NCBI GenBank assembly: GCA_913774665.1
Contig: CAJYHN010000001.1
Span: forward strand, 186,001 to 250,000
Reading direction: 5' to 3'
DNA length: 64,000 bases
Source: an uncultured Microbacterium sp.
Lineage (GTDB): Bacteria > Actinomycetota > Actinomycetes > Actinomycetales > Microbacteriaceae
Numbering within the stretch: position 1 is the first letter of the stretch; the number at the start of each line of letters is the position of its first letter. The translations under genes were made by a program, and so were the position numbers. Positions 34,996-43,315 of the stretch are shown one piece after another. A model generated the notes under the pieces. It saw nothing but the letters and a program-made list of their open reading frames with translations, had not been told where the DNA came from and did not search any database.

Positions 34996-35073
34996 TTCTC
35001 GTCCTCTCGAATGGCCGAGACGGCTTCTCGGATGTTCGACTCGCGACGACGAAGGTGCGAAAGGGTATGAAAA

Positions 35074-35099
35074 AGGCGCTGTCTAGACAGACAGCGCCT
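35074..35099 (-). terminator. Intrinsic terminator/attenuator upstream of HNH gene
   Basis: AGGCGCTGTC and GACAGCGCCT form a perfect 10-bp stem around a 6-nt loop. Read on the minus strand it is followed by TTTTT, a proper intrinsic terminator, rare among the U-less hairpins of this genome. The stop codon of the 37-codon frame above it (35083-35085) spans the stem-loop junction, so a terminating ribosome would cover the hairpin. Confidence 0.75.
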
Positions 35100-35196
35100 G
35101 GGAGGTCACGGCGAAACCGCGGCATCCGAACACACGATGCCGAAGAACGAGCAGCCCGAGCGCATCCATGGTGCGGATGCGCGGACTGGCGTTCAT
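35083..35196 (-). CDS. Putative 37-aa leader peptide
   Basis: A short frame begins MNASPRIRTMDALG and ends VTSQALSV. AAGGGA lies 8 nt upstream of the ATG (35196), and the TAG falls inside the terminator hairpin at 35074-35099. The peptide is basic, with one Cys (RVFGCRG). I do not recognise it. Position and stop placement suggest a translated leader controlling the downstream HNH gene by attenuation, or a free-standing small protein with its own terminator. Coding status is inferred. Confidence 0.5.
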   Translation of the reverse strand: MNASPRIRTMDALGLLVLRHRVFGCRGFAVTSQALSV

Positions 35197-35282
35197 CGGT
35201 ATGTCCCTTCGGTTCTTCCGACGTCGCTGACAGGCTAACCCACTGCGACACGCCCGGGGTCGGCCGTGAAGGGAAACAAGAA

Positions 35283-35319
35283 GCGGCGTGTCGGAGAACG
35301 ATGTCCTCCGGCACGCCGC
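35283..35319 (-). terminator. Terminator of the M23 peptidase gene
   Basis: Arms 35283-35296 and 35306-35319 (14 bp, one G-T) form a GC-rich hairpin 14 nt after the stop; on the minus strand a T-rich stretch (TTCTTGTTT) follows. Confidence 0.8.
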
Positions 35320-35332
35320 CTCGTGCGAAATG

Positions 35333-36253
35333 TCAGCCGGCGTTCTGCTGCAGCCAGGCGTAAGGATCGACGACCGAGCCGTTGATGTGCACCTCGAAGT
35401 GGAGGTGGTTGGCGGTCGAGCTGCCCGTCGAGCCGACCAGCCCGATGAGCTGGCCCGGGGAGACGGTCTGTCCGGCCTGCACCTGACGGCTGCCGTACGT
35501 CATGTGGCCGTATGTGGTCGAAACCTTCTGACCGTTGATGACGTGCTCGATCACGATCGCGACACCGTAACCGCCGTAGCTCTCCTGGGAGACGCTGACG
35601 ACTCCGCCGGCCGCCGCGAAGATGGGCTGTCCGCCGGGAGCGAGGAGGTCGACTCCCTGGTGGTATCCGGAGTCCCACAGGCCACGGCCGAGCGTGTAGC
35701 TCGTAAGCGGCCAGCGCACCTCCCCGGATCCGGGTGCGGTCATGTTGAGGTCGATCGAGCTCACCGACGTCGACGCCTTCGTGGCGTTGGCGGCCAGCTG
35801 ACGCGCGCGCTCCGCGGCGGCGGCCGCGGCGGCTTCTTGATCCTTCTTCTTCTGGATCTCGTCAGCGGTCGTCGCGGAGTAGCTGCTGCGGTCGAGGGTC
35901 TCGGCGGTGGCGTCCGAGGCCACGACGAGCGACTGGTTGTCGGCGGCCGACATCTGCTGGAGCGTCATGGTCTCGGCGGCCGGCATGGTCGCCGCGTACG
36001 CGGGGATGGCGACCGTGGCGACGAGCCCGGCGACCATCGAAAGGATGACGGCGCTGCGCAACGGCTTGCCGACGCGACGCGGCGACGAGGCGCTGCGAGC
36101 GGGAGCGGTACGTGCGACCGGCGCGGTCGCCGGAGCCGTGGTCTGCAGAGCACGGCCGTTCGGGCGGGTCACCGCGGCGCGCGTGCTCTTGCGGGTGGGT
36201 CCCGTCGCGGCACCTTCGGGTAGGTCCGCTGCGGGCTCGTTGTGTTCAGCCAA
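35333..36253 (-). CDS. M23 family metallopeptidase (LytM-type cell-wall hydrolase)
   Basis: About 306 residues from TTG 36253, chosen because GGAGGAAC lies immediately upstream; earlier frame has no ribosome site. A basic ~75-residue N-terminal tail precedes one hydrophobic segment (SAVILSMVAGLVATVAIPAYA), then an Ala-rich coiled stretch (QKKKDQEAAAAAAAERARQLAA), then the peptidase domain. Zinc ligands are in HQGVDLLAPGG and in the HLHFEVH motif near the C-terminus. Such enzymes cut peptidoglycan cross-links outside the membrane. Upstream region 36431-36446 has an MtrA-like repeat. Confidence 0.88.
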   Translation of the reverse strand: MAEHNEPAADLPEGAATGPTRKSTRAAVTRPNGRALQTTAPATAPVARTAPARSASSPRRVGKPLRSAVILSMVAGLVATVAIPAYAATMPAAETMTLQQMSAADNQSLVVASDATAETLDRSSYSATTADEIQKKKDQEAAAAAAAERARQLAANATKASTSVSSIDLNMTAPGSGEVRWPLTSYTLGRGLWDSGYHQGVDLLAPGGQPIFAAAGGVVSVSQESYGGYGVAIVIEHVINGQKVSTTYGHMTYGSRQVQAGQTVSPGQLIGLVGSTGSSTANHLHFEVHINGSVVDPYAWLQQNAG

Positions 36254-36492
36254 AGTTCCTCCGGCGCCTCTGCGTCTTCGGGGACGCTGGCTCGTCAGCA
36301 CTCGAATATGGGGCACGATGTGCGGGCTGGGCCCTGCGCGGACGACGAGCCGATGAGGCAAACCGCGAGGGGTCCGACGGCGGGCTTCTCGCCTGTGGAC
36401 TTTCTGAGGCTACCCGAAGATAACGAACATGTCACGCTTCAGTAACCGCTCTCAGGCGATGCTCGGCGCGGCACCGTGAAACGCGTCTGCGC
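36254..36492 (-). promoter_or_regulatory. Long upstream region of M23 gene with MtrA-like direct repeat
   Basis: About 180 bp precede the M23 start. On the minus strand GTTAC-TGAAGC-GTGAC (36446-36431) resembles the direct repeat bound by MtrA, a known regulator of cell-wall hydrolases in Actinobacteria. TAGCCT at ~36415 could be a -10. The transcribed leader is GC-rich and may be structured, but I cannot match it to a riboswitch. The gap to the DtxR stop holds no other gene. Confidence 0.35.
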
Positions 36493-37191
36493 TCACTCCT
36501 CGGCGACGAGGAAGATGTGCGAGGCGACCTCGACGGGCAGCTCGAGCCCTTCGTCCACGCCGTCCATCTGCACGAGCACGTAGCCCTCGTTGAAGCGGTA
36601 GTCGCCGTGGGCGCCGGGGAGCACTCCCGCGGCCTTGAGCTGCTGCAGAAGTTCGGGGTCGACCTGCGCGGGTTCGGCGAGGCGTCGGACCGTACCCGAG
36701 ATGGGGCCGCCGGCGTCGGTGAGCCTGCGGACGAGGCCGACCACGCCGTCGTCGAAGGTGACGCTGCTGGCGTCGCCGAGCTGGTCGAGGCCGGGGATCG
36801 GGTTGCCATAGGGCGACTCGGTGGGGTGCCCGAGCAGTTCGACGAGGCGACGCTCCACCTGCTCGCTCATCACGTGCTCCCAGCGGCAGGCCTCATCGTG
36901 CACGTACGCCCAGTCGAGACCGATGACGTCGCTCAGCAGGCGCTCGGCGAGCCGGTGCTTGCGCATCACGTCGACGGCCTTCTGCCGACCGTCGTCGGTC
37001 AGCTCGAGGCGACGATCTTCGGAGACGACGACGAGACCGTCGCGCTCCATTCGTCCCACCGTCTGCGAGACGGTCGGACCCGAGTGGCCGAGGCGCTCGG
37101 AGATCCGCGCGCGCAGTGGCACGATCTTCTCCTCTTCGAGCTCGAGGATCGTGCGCAGGTACATCTCGGTGGTGTCGATCAGATCGGTCAT
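36493..37191 (-). CDS. ideR: DtxR/IdeR-family metal-dependent repressor
   Basis: 232 residues. The N-terminal winged helix (TEMYLRTILELEEE to VSQTVGRMERDGL) and dimerisation domain carry all metal ligands known from DtxR: Met10; the HRLAERLL pair (His79, Glu83); and VHDEACRWEHV (His98, Cys102, Glu105, His106). The C-terminal SH3-like domain (~150-232) is present. It therefore probably responds to Fe2+ (or Mn2+) and represses iron uptake genes. Divergent from serC. Choice between IdeR and an Mn-specific paralogue is not settled by sequence alone. Confidence 0.9.
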   Translation of the reverse strand: MTDLIDTTEMYLRTILELEEEKIVPLRARISERLGHSGPTVSQTVGRMERDGLVVVSEDRRLELTDDGRQKAVDVMRKHRLAERLLSDVIGLDWAYVHDEACRWEHVMSEQVERRLVELLGHPTESPYGNPIPGLDQLGDASSVTFDDGVVGLVRRLTDAGGPISGTVRRLAEPAQVDPELLQQLKAAGVLPGAHGDYRFNEGYVLVQMDGVDEGLELPVEVASHIFLVAEE

Positions 37192-37277
37192 TCAGGTGTC
37201 CTCGATGTCGCGCGGCAGGTCCTCCCAGCCTACCGACCCCCTCCGACATGAGCGCGGGGCCCATCTGGGGGTGACTC

Positions 37278-37290
37278 TAGAATCGGTCCC
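37278..37290 (+). promoter_or_regulatory. Leaderless -10 of serC
   Basis: TAGAAT (37278-37283) lies 7 nt before the serC ATG, and no Shine-Dalgarno is present, so transcription should begin at or next to the start codon. Confidence 0.7.
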
Positions 37291-38412
37291 ATGTCGCACG
37301 TGGAACTGCCCACCGATCTCCTGCCCGCCGACGGTCGCTTCGGGTGCGGCCCTTCGAAGGTGCGCGGCGCGCAGCTCGAGGCCCTCGTCACCCGCGGAGC
37401 CTCGATCCTCGGAACCTCGCACCGCCAGGCGCCCGTGAAGAACCTCGTCGCCAGCACGCGCGAGCGCCTGTCGCAGCTGTTCCGTCTGCCCGAGGGCTAC
37501 GAGATCATCCTCGGCAACGGCGGCTCGACCGCCTTCTGGGATGCCGCCGCCTTCGGCCTGATCGAGAAGCGCAGCCAGAACCTCGTCTTCGGCGAGTTCG
37601 GCGGCAAGTTCGCCTCGGCCGCCGCCGCTCCCTGGTTGCAGGCCCCCGACGTCCGAAAGGCCGCACCCGGCACCCGCTCGATCGCCGAGGCCGTCGACGG
37701 CGTCGACGTCTACGCCTGGCCGCACAACGAGACCTCCACGGGCGTGTCCGCACCCGTCCAGCGTGTGAACGCCGACGCGGGTGCGCTCACCGTCATCGAC
37801 GCGACGAGCGCCGCCGGCGGCATCGACTTCGACGTCACGCAGGCCGACGTCTACTATTTCGCCCCCCAGAAGAACCTCGGTTCCGACGGCGGCCTCTGGT
37901 ACGCGGCCGTGTCGCCCGCCGCGATCGAACGCATCGAGCGGATCGCGGCATCCGACCGCTACATCCCCGAGTTCCTCAGCCTGAAGAACGCGCTCGACAA
38001 CTCGCGACTGCAGCAGACGCTCAACACCCCGGCTCTCTCGACGCTCCTTCTTCTCGACGAGCAGCTCGGGTGGATCCTCGACAACGGCGGCCTGTCGTGG
38101 GCGGGTGCCCGCACGGCGGAGTCGTCGACGGCCCTCTACGAGTGGGCCGACGCGAGCGAGGTGGCCACCCCCTTCGTGAGCGACCCGGCTGACCGCTCCC
38201 CCGTGGTCGTCACCGTCGACTTCGACGACAGCATCGACGCGGCGGCGATCGCGAAGAGCCTCCGCGCGAACGGGATCGTCGACACCGAGCCGTATCGCAA
38301 GCTCGGACGAAACCAGCTGCGCGTGGCGACCTTCGTGTCGATCGAGCCCGACGACGTCCGTCGCCTCATCGACGCGATCGACTACACGATCGAGCGCCTG
38401 CCGCGGATCTGA
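37291..38412 (+). CDS. serC: Phosphoserine aminotransferase
   Basis: 373 residues, the length of the mycobacterial-type SerC. FGCGPSKVR near the N-terminus, HNETSTGV in the substrate region, and the PLP-binding Lys in YYFAPQKNLGSDGGLW are diagnostic. It makes 3-phosphoserine from 3-phosphohydroxypyruvate and glutamate. Transcription appears leaderless. A strong terminator follows at 38423. Confidence 0.95.
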   Translation: MSHVELPTDLLPADGRFGCGPSKVRGAQLEALVTRGASILGTSHRQAPVKNLVASTRERLSQLFRLPEGYEIILGNGGSTAFWDAAAFGLIEKRSQNLVFGEFGGKFASAAAAPWLQAPDVRKAAPGTRSIAEAVDGVDVYAWPHNETSTGVSAPVQRVNADAGALTVIDATSAAGGIDFDVTQADVYYFAPQKNLGSDGGLWYAAVSPAAIERIERIAASDRYIPEFLSLKNALDNSRLQQTLNTPALSTLLLLDEQLGWILDNGGLSWAGARTAESSTALYEWADASEVATPFVSDPADRSPVVVTVDFDDSIDAAAIAKSLRANGIVDTEPYRKLGRNQLRVATFVSIEPDDVRRLIDAIDYTIERLPRI

Positions 38413-38422
38413 GTGCCGGAAC

Positions 38423-38460
38423 GACGAAGGCCGCCCTGCATCAGCGGGGCGGCCTTCGTC
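38423..38460. terminator. Bidirectional terminator between serC and DUF3027 gene
   Basis: Perfect 14-bp stem (38423-38436 with 38447-38460) and 10-nt loop. It lies 10 nt after the serC stop and 11 nt from the end of the converging gene. Confidence 0.85.
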
Positions 38461-38471
38461 GTGCGGGACGT

Positions 38472-39071
38472 TCAGTAACTGCGTTCGCGCTCGTCTTCGT
38501 CGGGATCCTCGTCGTCGTCGGCATCCTCGTCGTCGTCGTCTTCGTCGTCACCCGACTCGTCGTCGCCGTCGCCGGAATCGTCGGTGTGCGTCGCGTCCAG
38601 CTCGTCGATGTCGACGCCGTCGAGGTCACCCGCGTGGAAGCGCGCCTTCGGTTCCTCGTCGTCGGACTCGTCGTCCGAGTCATCATCTTCCGAGTCGTCG
38701 TCGTCCCCATCCTCGTCGTCGGAATCGTCGTCCGCGGCGGCCGTCGTCTGCGCCGCCTGATACTCCGCGAGTCGTGTCGCCCACGGCACCCAGTCGGGAG
38801 CGAGAAGCGCGCCGTCACCGGGCAGCAGTTCGACCTCGAGCACGGTCGGCTCGGAGTCGTCGACGACGGCGACGCTGACCGTCCAGAACCATCCCGGGTA
38901 CCCCGCGAGGCGCGTGTGGAACCGCAGCGACACCGCCACGTCGTCCTCGACCGTGTAACCGGCCGCAGGGCCGACGGTGTTGGCGGGGGTGATCTCGTGA
39001 AGGGCGGCGAGGGCCAGGTCGTGGGCGCTGGTCAGACGCTCATCGACGGGCTGCTCAGGCTTCGAAGTCAT
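38472..39071 (-). CDS. DUF3027 family protein with poly-acidic tail
   Basis: 199 residues from ATG 39071, overlapping the cold-shock gene by 17 bp. Residues ~1-115 are the DUF3027 domain (LALAALHEITPANTVGPAAGY, FHTRLAGYPGWFWTVSVAVVDD, LLPGDGALLAPDWVPWATRLAEYQ). The last ~80 residues are almost entirely Asp/Glu/Ser. The family is actinobacterial, usually next to a cold-shock gene as here, and of unknown function. The acidic tail could mimic nucleic acid or bind basic partners; that is inference. Confidence 0.88.
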   Translation of the reverse strand: MTSKPEQPVDERLTSAHDLALAALHEITPANTVGPAAGYTVEDDVAVSLRFHTRLAGYPGWFWTVSVAVVDDSEPTVLEVELLPGDGALLAPDWVPWATRLAEYQAAQTTAAADDDSDDEDGDDDDSEDDDSDDESDDEEPKARFHAGDLDGVDIDELDATHTDDSGDGDDESGDDEDDDDEDADDDEDPDEDERERSY

Positions 39072-39438
39072 CGGCGACCTTGCGCAGGACCGCGGCGATC
39101 TTCTGGGCGTGCGGACCGTTGGGGTAACGACCGCGTCGCAGGTCGCCGCCGATGCCGTCGAGCAGCTTGACGAGGTCCTCGACGATGATCGCCATGTCAT
39201 CCGCGGGCTTGCGCGAGCGCTTCGAGAGGCTCACGGGGGCGTCGAGGACGCGCACCGAGAGGGCCTGGAGGCCCCTCTTCCCGTCGGCCACGCCGAACTC
39301 CAGGCGCGTCCCGGCCTTGGGTCCGGGGGCTCCGGCGGGCAGGGCTGTGGCGTGCAGGAACACGTCCTGGCCGTCATCGGTGACGATGAAGCCGAAGCCC
39401 TTCTCGTCGTCGTAGAACCTGACCTTGCCGGTGGGCAT
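39055..39438 (-). CDS. Cold-shock domain protein with C-terminal extension
   Basis: 127 residues. Residues 1-~65 are a cold-shock domain with RNP1 KGFGFIV and RNP2 VFLHAT; the remaining ~60 residues (RSRKPADDMAIIVEDLVKLLDGIGG...) are a helical extension typical of the long actinobacterial Csp found before DUF3027. It binds single-stranded RNA/DNA. TAGGCT at ~39512-39507 on the minus strand suggests a 5' leader of ~65 nt. Confidence 0.9.
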   Translation of the reverse strand: MPTGKVRFYDDEKGFGFIVTDDGQDVFLHATALPAGAPGPKAGTRLEFGVADGKRGLQALSVRVLDAPVSLSKRSRKPADDMAIIVEDLVKLLDGIGGDLRRGRYPNGPHAQKIAAVLRKVADDFEA

Positions 39439-39544
39439 GGACACCTCGCTGGATACGTGCGCGCGAGCGCGGCGGAACGCGGGAGCCGATCGGATCCCGG
39501 TCTTCCAGCCTACGGCACCTCCGCCAGGCAGTAGGCTGAGCCCG

Positions 39545-39823
39545 ATGAGCACCCGCACCTCCGGTGGCAGCACACCGGGCGACGACGTCCCCGTCCGCCG
39601 CATCGACCGCATTCTCGCGTTCATGTCGCTCGGCCTGCTCGCGCTGTCGATCGTGTGCTTCTTCGCCATCATCATCGGTTCGAGCTCCGGAGCCGACATG
39701 GGGTCGGGTGTGTGGCCCGTCATCGGCCTGCTCGTCTACATCGCCCCGCCGGTGGCCTTCGCGTGCCTGATGGCCGTGCTGATCATGAGCTTCGTCCGAA
39801 GGGCCCGGGCCAACAAGGCCTGA
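39545..39823 (+). CDS. Small two-helix membrane protein
   Basis: 92 residues with a short polar N-terminus and two membrane helices (ILAFMSLGLLALSIVCFFAIIIG and WPVIGLLVYIAPPVAFACLMAVLIMSF), ending in a basic tail. No family recognised; in Microbacteriaceae-type genomes this gene commonly precedes the XPB companion. TAGGCT lies 7 nt upstream of ATG 39545 (leaderless). It is followed after 4 nt by the next start. Confidence 0.75.
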   Translation: MSTRTSGGSTPGDDVPVRRIDRILAFMSLGLLALSIVCFFAIIIGSSSGADMGSGVWPVIGLLVYIAPPVAFACLMAVLIMSFVRRARANKA

Positions 39824-39827
39824 CGAC

Positions 39828-41549
39828 GTGCCCGAGACCTCCGCACAACGCGCACTGGCGGTCTCGTTGAGCGCGCGCAGCGACGCCGACCTCGCCCGCC
39901 TCTTCGCCGAACGCACCATCTCCCCCTCGAGTACGTGGCGCGACATGTTCGACGCCGCCGAGGCGCTCCTCGACCCGGCCTCGGTCGCCCGCGCTCTGCC
40001 CGCTCTCACCCGCGATGAAGCCGCCGCTCTGCTCGATGCGGAGCACCCCGCTCCCACCGGAATCCGCGAGCACTTGGCATCCCGTGCCCTCGTGGGAGAA
40101 GACGGGCTCCCCTTCCCGTCCGTGTTCGAGACGGCGCGCGAGATCCTGCCCTCGGGAATCCCGGATGCCGTCCCCCCGCGCCGCGCGACGTCGACGCCCG
40201 AGAGCACCGGGGCCGCCTCCGAGGCGGTGTTCACCAACGCGGCATCCGTCGCCGACATCCTCATGCAGACCCTCGATGCCCCGCTCGGGCGCATCGGCTC
40301 CGGATCGCTCGGAGCCACCGAGAGACGTCGCCTCGTCGACGCGGGTGCCGTCTCGACCGCGGCCGAAGCCGACCTCCTCGTGGGGCTCGCCGCCGAGGTG
40401 GGCCTGCTCGGCACGAACGACCGCGCGTGGCTCGTGTCTCCGGCCGGGCGCGAATGGCTGGGACTGCCGACCCTCGAGCGCTGGCAGCGCACCGCCGAGG
40501 CTCTGCGCGACGCCCTTCCGCGGGCCTTCCGCTCGTCCGACGGCGGGTGGATCCCCACCGAGCAGTGGGCCCAGGCGACGCCCTTCGACCTCGAGGGACC
40601 CGACCGTGCGGCCCTCTGGATCAAACGTCTCGTGCGGTGGGGTCTTCTCGACGCCGCCGGTCACGCGACGCCGTGGGCACGTCCCCTGGCCCAGGGCGGC
40701 GACGTCGACACCTCGGCGCTGCGCGAGCTCCTGCCTCCCGAGGTCGATCGCGTGTACCTGCAGAACGACCTCACGGCGATCGCGCCCGGGCCGCTGGCCC
40801 CTCACCTGGACGTCCGACTGCGGTCGATGGCCGCCCGCGAATCGCGCGCTCAGGCCTCGAGCTACCGCTTCAGCGCCGCCACCATCGACGCGGCGATCAC
40901 GGCGGGAGAGACGGCCGACTCGCTGCGCGAATTCCTCACCGGGATCTCGCTCACCGGGCTCCCCCAGCCTCTCGCGTACGTCATCGAGCGCACCGCCGCC
41001 GAACACGGACGCGTGCGCGTGACCACCGACACCGCTTCGCACCTCACCCGCGTCATGACCGACGACGAGACGCTGCTGCGGTCGATGGAGGTCGATCAGT
41101 CGCTCCGGTCGATCGCCCTCACCCGCACGGACGACGAGCTGGTCTCCCACGTCTCGGCCGACGTCGTGTTCTGGGCGCTGACCGACGCGCACTACCCGGC
41201 GGTGGCCGTCGACGCCGACGGACGTCCCCGCGCACTCGAACGCGCGAAGCTGGCCGCCCCCGCCTCGCCCGAGACCGCCCCCGCCGACACCTACGCCGAC
41301 CTCATCGAGCGACTGAGGACGGGAGCCGAGGACTCGGATGCCGCCTGGCTCGAGCGCGAACTCGACCAGGCGGTGCGCGCTCGCGCGGTCATCGACGTCA
41401 CGGTGCGTCTGCCCGACGGTTCTGCGCGCGTCTTCCGGCTCGAGGCGACGGGTCTCGGCGGAGGCCGACTGCGGGGTCGCGATCGCGGCGCCGACGTCGA
41501 ACGCACTCTGCCCCTGTCGCACATCGACGGAGTCGCGCCCGTCGACTGA
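39828..41549 (+). CDS. Helicase-associated domain protein, companion of XPB helicase
   Basis: 573 residues from GTG 39828. It lacks helicase motifs. The sequence is a series of winged-helix-like and helicase-associated modules (ALTRDEAAALLDAEHP, RRLVDAGAVSTAAEADLLVGLAAEVGL, FLTGISLTGLPQPLAYVIERTAAEHGRVRV). In Actinobacteria this protein is encoded immediately upstream of the XPB-type helicase and is annotated as helicase-associated; it probably loads on or regulates it. Function inferred from linkage. Confidence 0.8.
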   Translation: MPETSAQRALAVSLSARSDADLARLFAERTISPSSTWRDMFDAAEALLDPASVARALPALTRDEAAALLDAEHPAPTGIREHLASRALVGEDGLPFPSVFETAREILPSGIPDAVPPRRATSTPESTGAASEAVFTNAASVADILMQTLDAPLGRIGSGSLGATERRRLVDAGAVSTAAEADLLVGLAAEVGLLGTNDRAWLVSPAGREWLGLPTLERWQRTAEALRDALPRAFRSSDGGWIPTEQWAQATPFDLEGPDRAALWIKRLVRWGLLDAAGHATPWARPLAQGGDVDTSALRELLPPEVDRVYLQNDLTAIAPGPLAPHLDVRLRSMAARESRAQASSYRFSAATIDAAITAGETADSLREFLTGISLTGLPQPLAYVIERTAAEHGRVRVTTDTASHLTRVMTDDETLLRSMEVDQSLRSIALTRTDDELVSHVSADVVFWALTDAHYPAVAVDADGRPRALERAKLAAPASPETAPADTYADLIERLRTGAEDSDAAWLERELDQAVRARAVIDVTVRLPDGSARVFRLEATGLGGGRLRGRDRGADVERTLPLSHIDGVAPVD

Positions 41550-41596
41550 CGGCCGAGCACGCCCCGCCCTCCCCGACCCCGGTAGACTCGAACGCT

Positions 41597-43246
41597 ATGG
41601 CTGACGGCCCCCTCATCGTGCAGAGCGACCGCACCGTACTCCTCGAGGTCGCGCACCCCCAGGCGGAGACGGCGCGGCATGAGCTCGCGGTGTTCGCCGA
41701 GCTCGAGCGAGCACCCGAGCACATCCACACGTACCGCATCACCCGCCTGGGCCTCTGGAACGCTCGGGCGGCCGGCCACGATGCCGAGGCCATGCTCGAC
41801 ACGCTCGACCGGTGGTCGCGCTTCCCCGTGCCCGCCTCGGTCAGCACCGACATCCGCGAATCCGTCAACCGGTACGGGCGCCTCGTCATCGAGCGCAACG
41901 GCGACGGGGAGCTCGTCCTGCGCTCCTCCGATGCGGCCGTCCTCAGCGAGGTCTCGCGCAACAAGCGCATCGCCCCTCTGCTGATCGGTCGTCCGAGCGA
42001 CGACAGCTTCCTGATCGACGCCTGGGCGCGCGGTCACATCAAGCAGGAGCTGCTGAAGATCGGCTGGCCCGCCGAGGACCTCGCCGGGTACACGCCCGGC
42101 ACACCGCATCCGATCGACCTGGCCGAAGACGGGTGGAGCCTGCGCCCGTATCAGCGTCAGGCGGTCGAGTCCTTCTCGGAGGGCGGCTCCGGTGTCGTGG
42201 TTCTGCCGTGCGGGGCGGGCAAGACGCTGGTGGGTGCGGGGGCCATGGCGGACACCCGGACCACCACCCTGATCCTCGTCACCAACACCGTCAGCGCCCG
42301 CCAGTGGCGCGACGAGCTGTTGCGCCGCACGAGCCTGACCCCCGACGAGATCGGCGAGTACTCCGGCCAGGTCAAGGAGATCAAGCCGGTCACCATCGCG
42401 ACCTACCAGATCCTGACCGCTAAGCGGAAAGGCCAGTACGCCCACCTCGCCCTCCTCGATGCCCTCGACTGGGGCCTCGTGCTGTACGACGAGGTGCATC
42501 TGCTCCCGGCTCCGGTGTTCAAGCTCACGGCCGACCTGCAGGCCCGCCGCCGCCTCGGCCTCACCGCGACTCTCGTGCGCGAAGACGGTCGCGAGGGCGA
42601 CGTCTTCAGCCTCATCGGTCCGAAGCGTTTCGACGCACCCTGGAAGGAGATCGAGGCTCAGGGCTTCATCTCCCCCGCCGCCTGCTACGAGGTGCGCATC
42701 GACCTCCCCGCCGACGAGCGGCTCGAATACGCCGCCGCCGCTGATGAGGACCGGTACCGTCTCGCGGCCACCGCCCCCGCCAAGATCGAGGTCGCGCGCC
42801 GGCTCGTCGAGCGGCATCCGGGTGAGAGGGTCCTCGTCATCGGACAGTACCTCGATCAGATCGACGAGTTGGCGGAAGCGTTGAACGCCCCGCAGATCAC
42901 CGGCGCCACGCCGATCCCCGAGCGCGAGGAGCTCTTCCAGGGGTTCCGTGACGGCTCGATCCCGCTGCTGGTGGTGTCCAAGGTCGCCAACTTCTCGGTC
43001 GACCTCCCGGAGGCGTCGGTCGCCATCCAGGTGTCGGGGTCGTTCGGCTCGCGCCAAGAAGAGGCGCAGCGGCTCGGTCGCCTGCTCCGCCCGAAGCAGT
43101 CGAACCACACCGCGAGCTTCTACACCCTCATCGCCCGCGACACCGTGGACCAGGATTTCGCCCAGAATCGCCAGCGATTCCTGGCGGAGCAGGGGTACGC
43201 CTACACGATTCTGGATGCCGACGGAATCGACGCAGAAGCGGCCTGA
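41597..43246 (+). CDS. XPB/Ssl2-type DNA repair helicase (superfamily 2)
   Basis: 549 residues. N-terminal XPB damage-recognition-like region, then Walker A LPCGAGKT (~205), DEVH box YDEVHLLP (~300), LTATLVREDGREGD with the RED-like motif of XPB, and motif VI QRLGRLLRPK (~490). XPB homologues unwind DNA 3'-5'; bacterial ones are implicated in repair. TAGACT lies 8 nt upstream of ATG 41597, so it has its own leaderless promoter although it follows its companion gene closely. Confidence 0.92.
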   Translation: MADGPLIVQSDRTVLLEVAHPQAETARHELAVFAELERAPEHIHTYRITRLGLWNARAAGHDAEAMLDTLDRWSRFPVPASVSTDIRESVNRYGRLVIERNGDGELVLRSSDAAVLSEVSRNKRIAPLLIGRPSDDSFLIDAWARGHIKQELLKIGWPAEDLAGYTPGTPHPIDLAEDGWSLRPYQRQAVESFSEGGSGVVVLPCGAGKTLVGAGAMADTRTTTLILVTNTVSARQWRDELLRRTSLTPDEIGEYSGQVKEIKPVTIATYQILTAKRKGQYAHLALLDALDWGLVLYDEVHLLPAPVFKLTADLQARRRLGLTATLVREDGREGDVFSLIGPKRFDAPWKEIEAQGFISPAACYEVRIDLPADERLEYAAAADEDRYRLAATAPAKIEVARRLVERHPGERVLVIGQYLDQIDELAEALNAPQITGATPIPEREELFQGFRDGSIPLLVVSKVANFSVDLPEASVAIQVSGSFGSRQEEAQRLGRLLRPKQSNHTASFYTLIARDTVDQDFAQNRQRFLAEQGYAYTILDADGIDAEAA

Positions 43247-43315
43247 CGCATACCAGCACGCGGCTTTCCGTTCCATATCCAGCACATTGCTGGGTCAGAT
43301 CACGATAATGAGGGC

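Noticed and set aside
36254-36430. c-di-AMP (ydaO) riboswitch upstream of the M23 peptidase
   Set aside because: The family often controls cell-wall hydrolases in Actinobacteria, but I could not find its conserved core segments here. A covariance-model search would decide.
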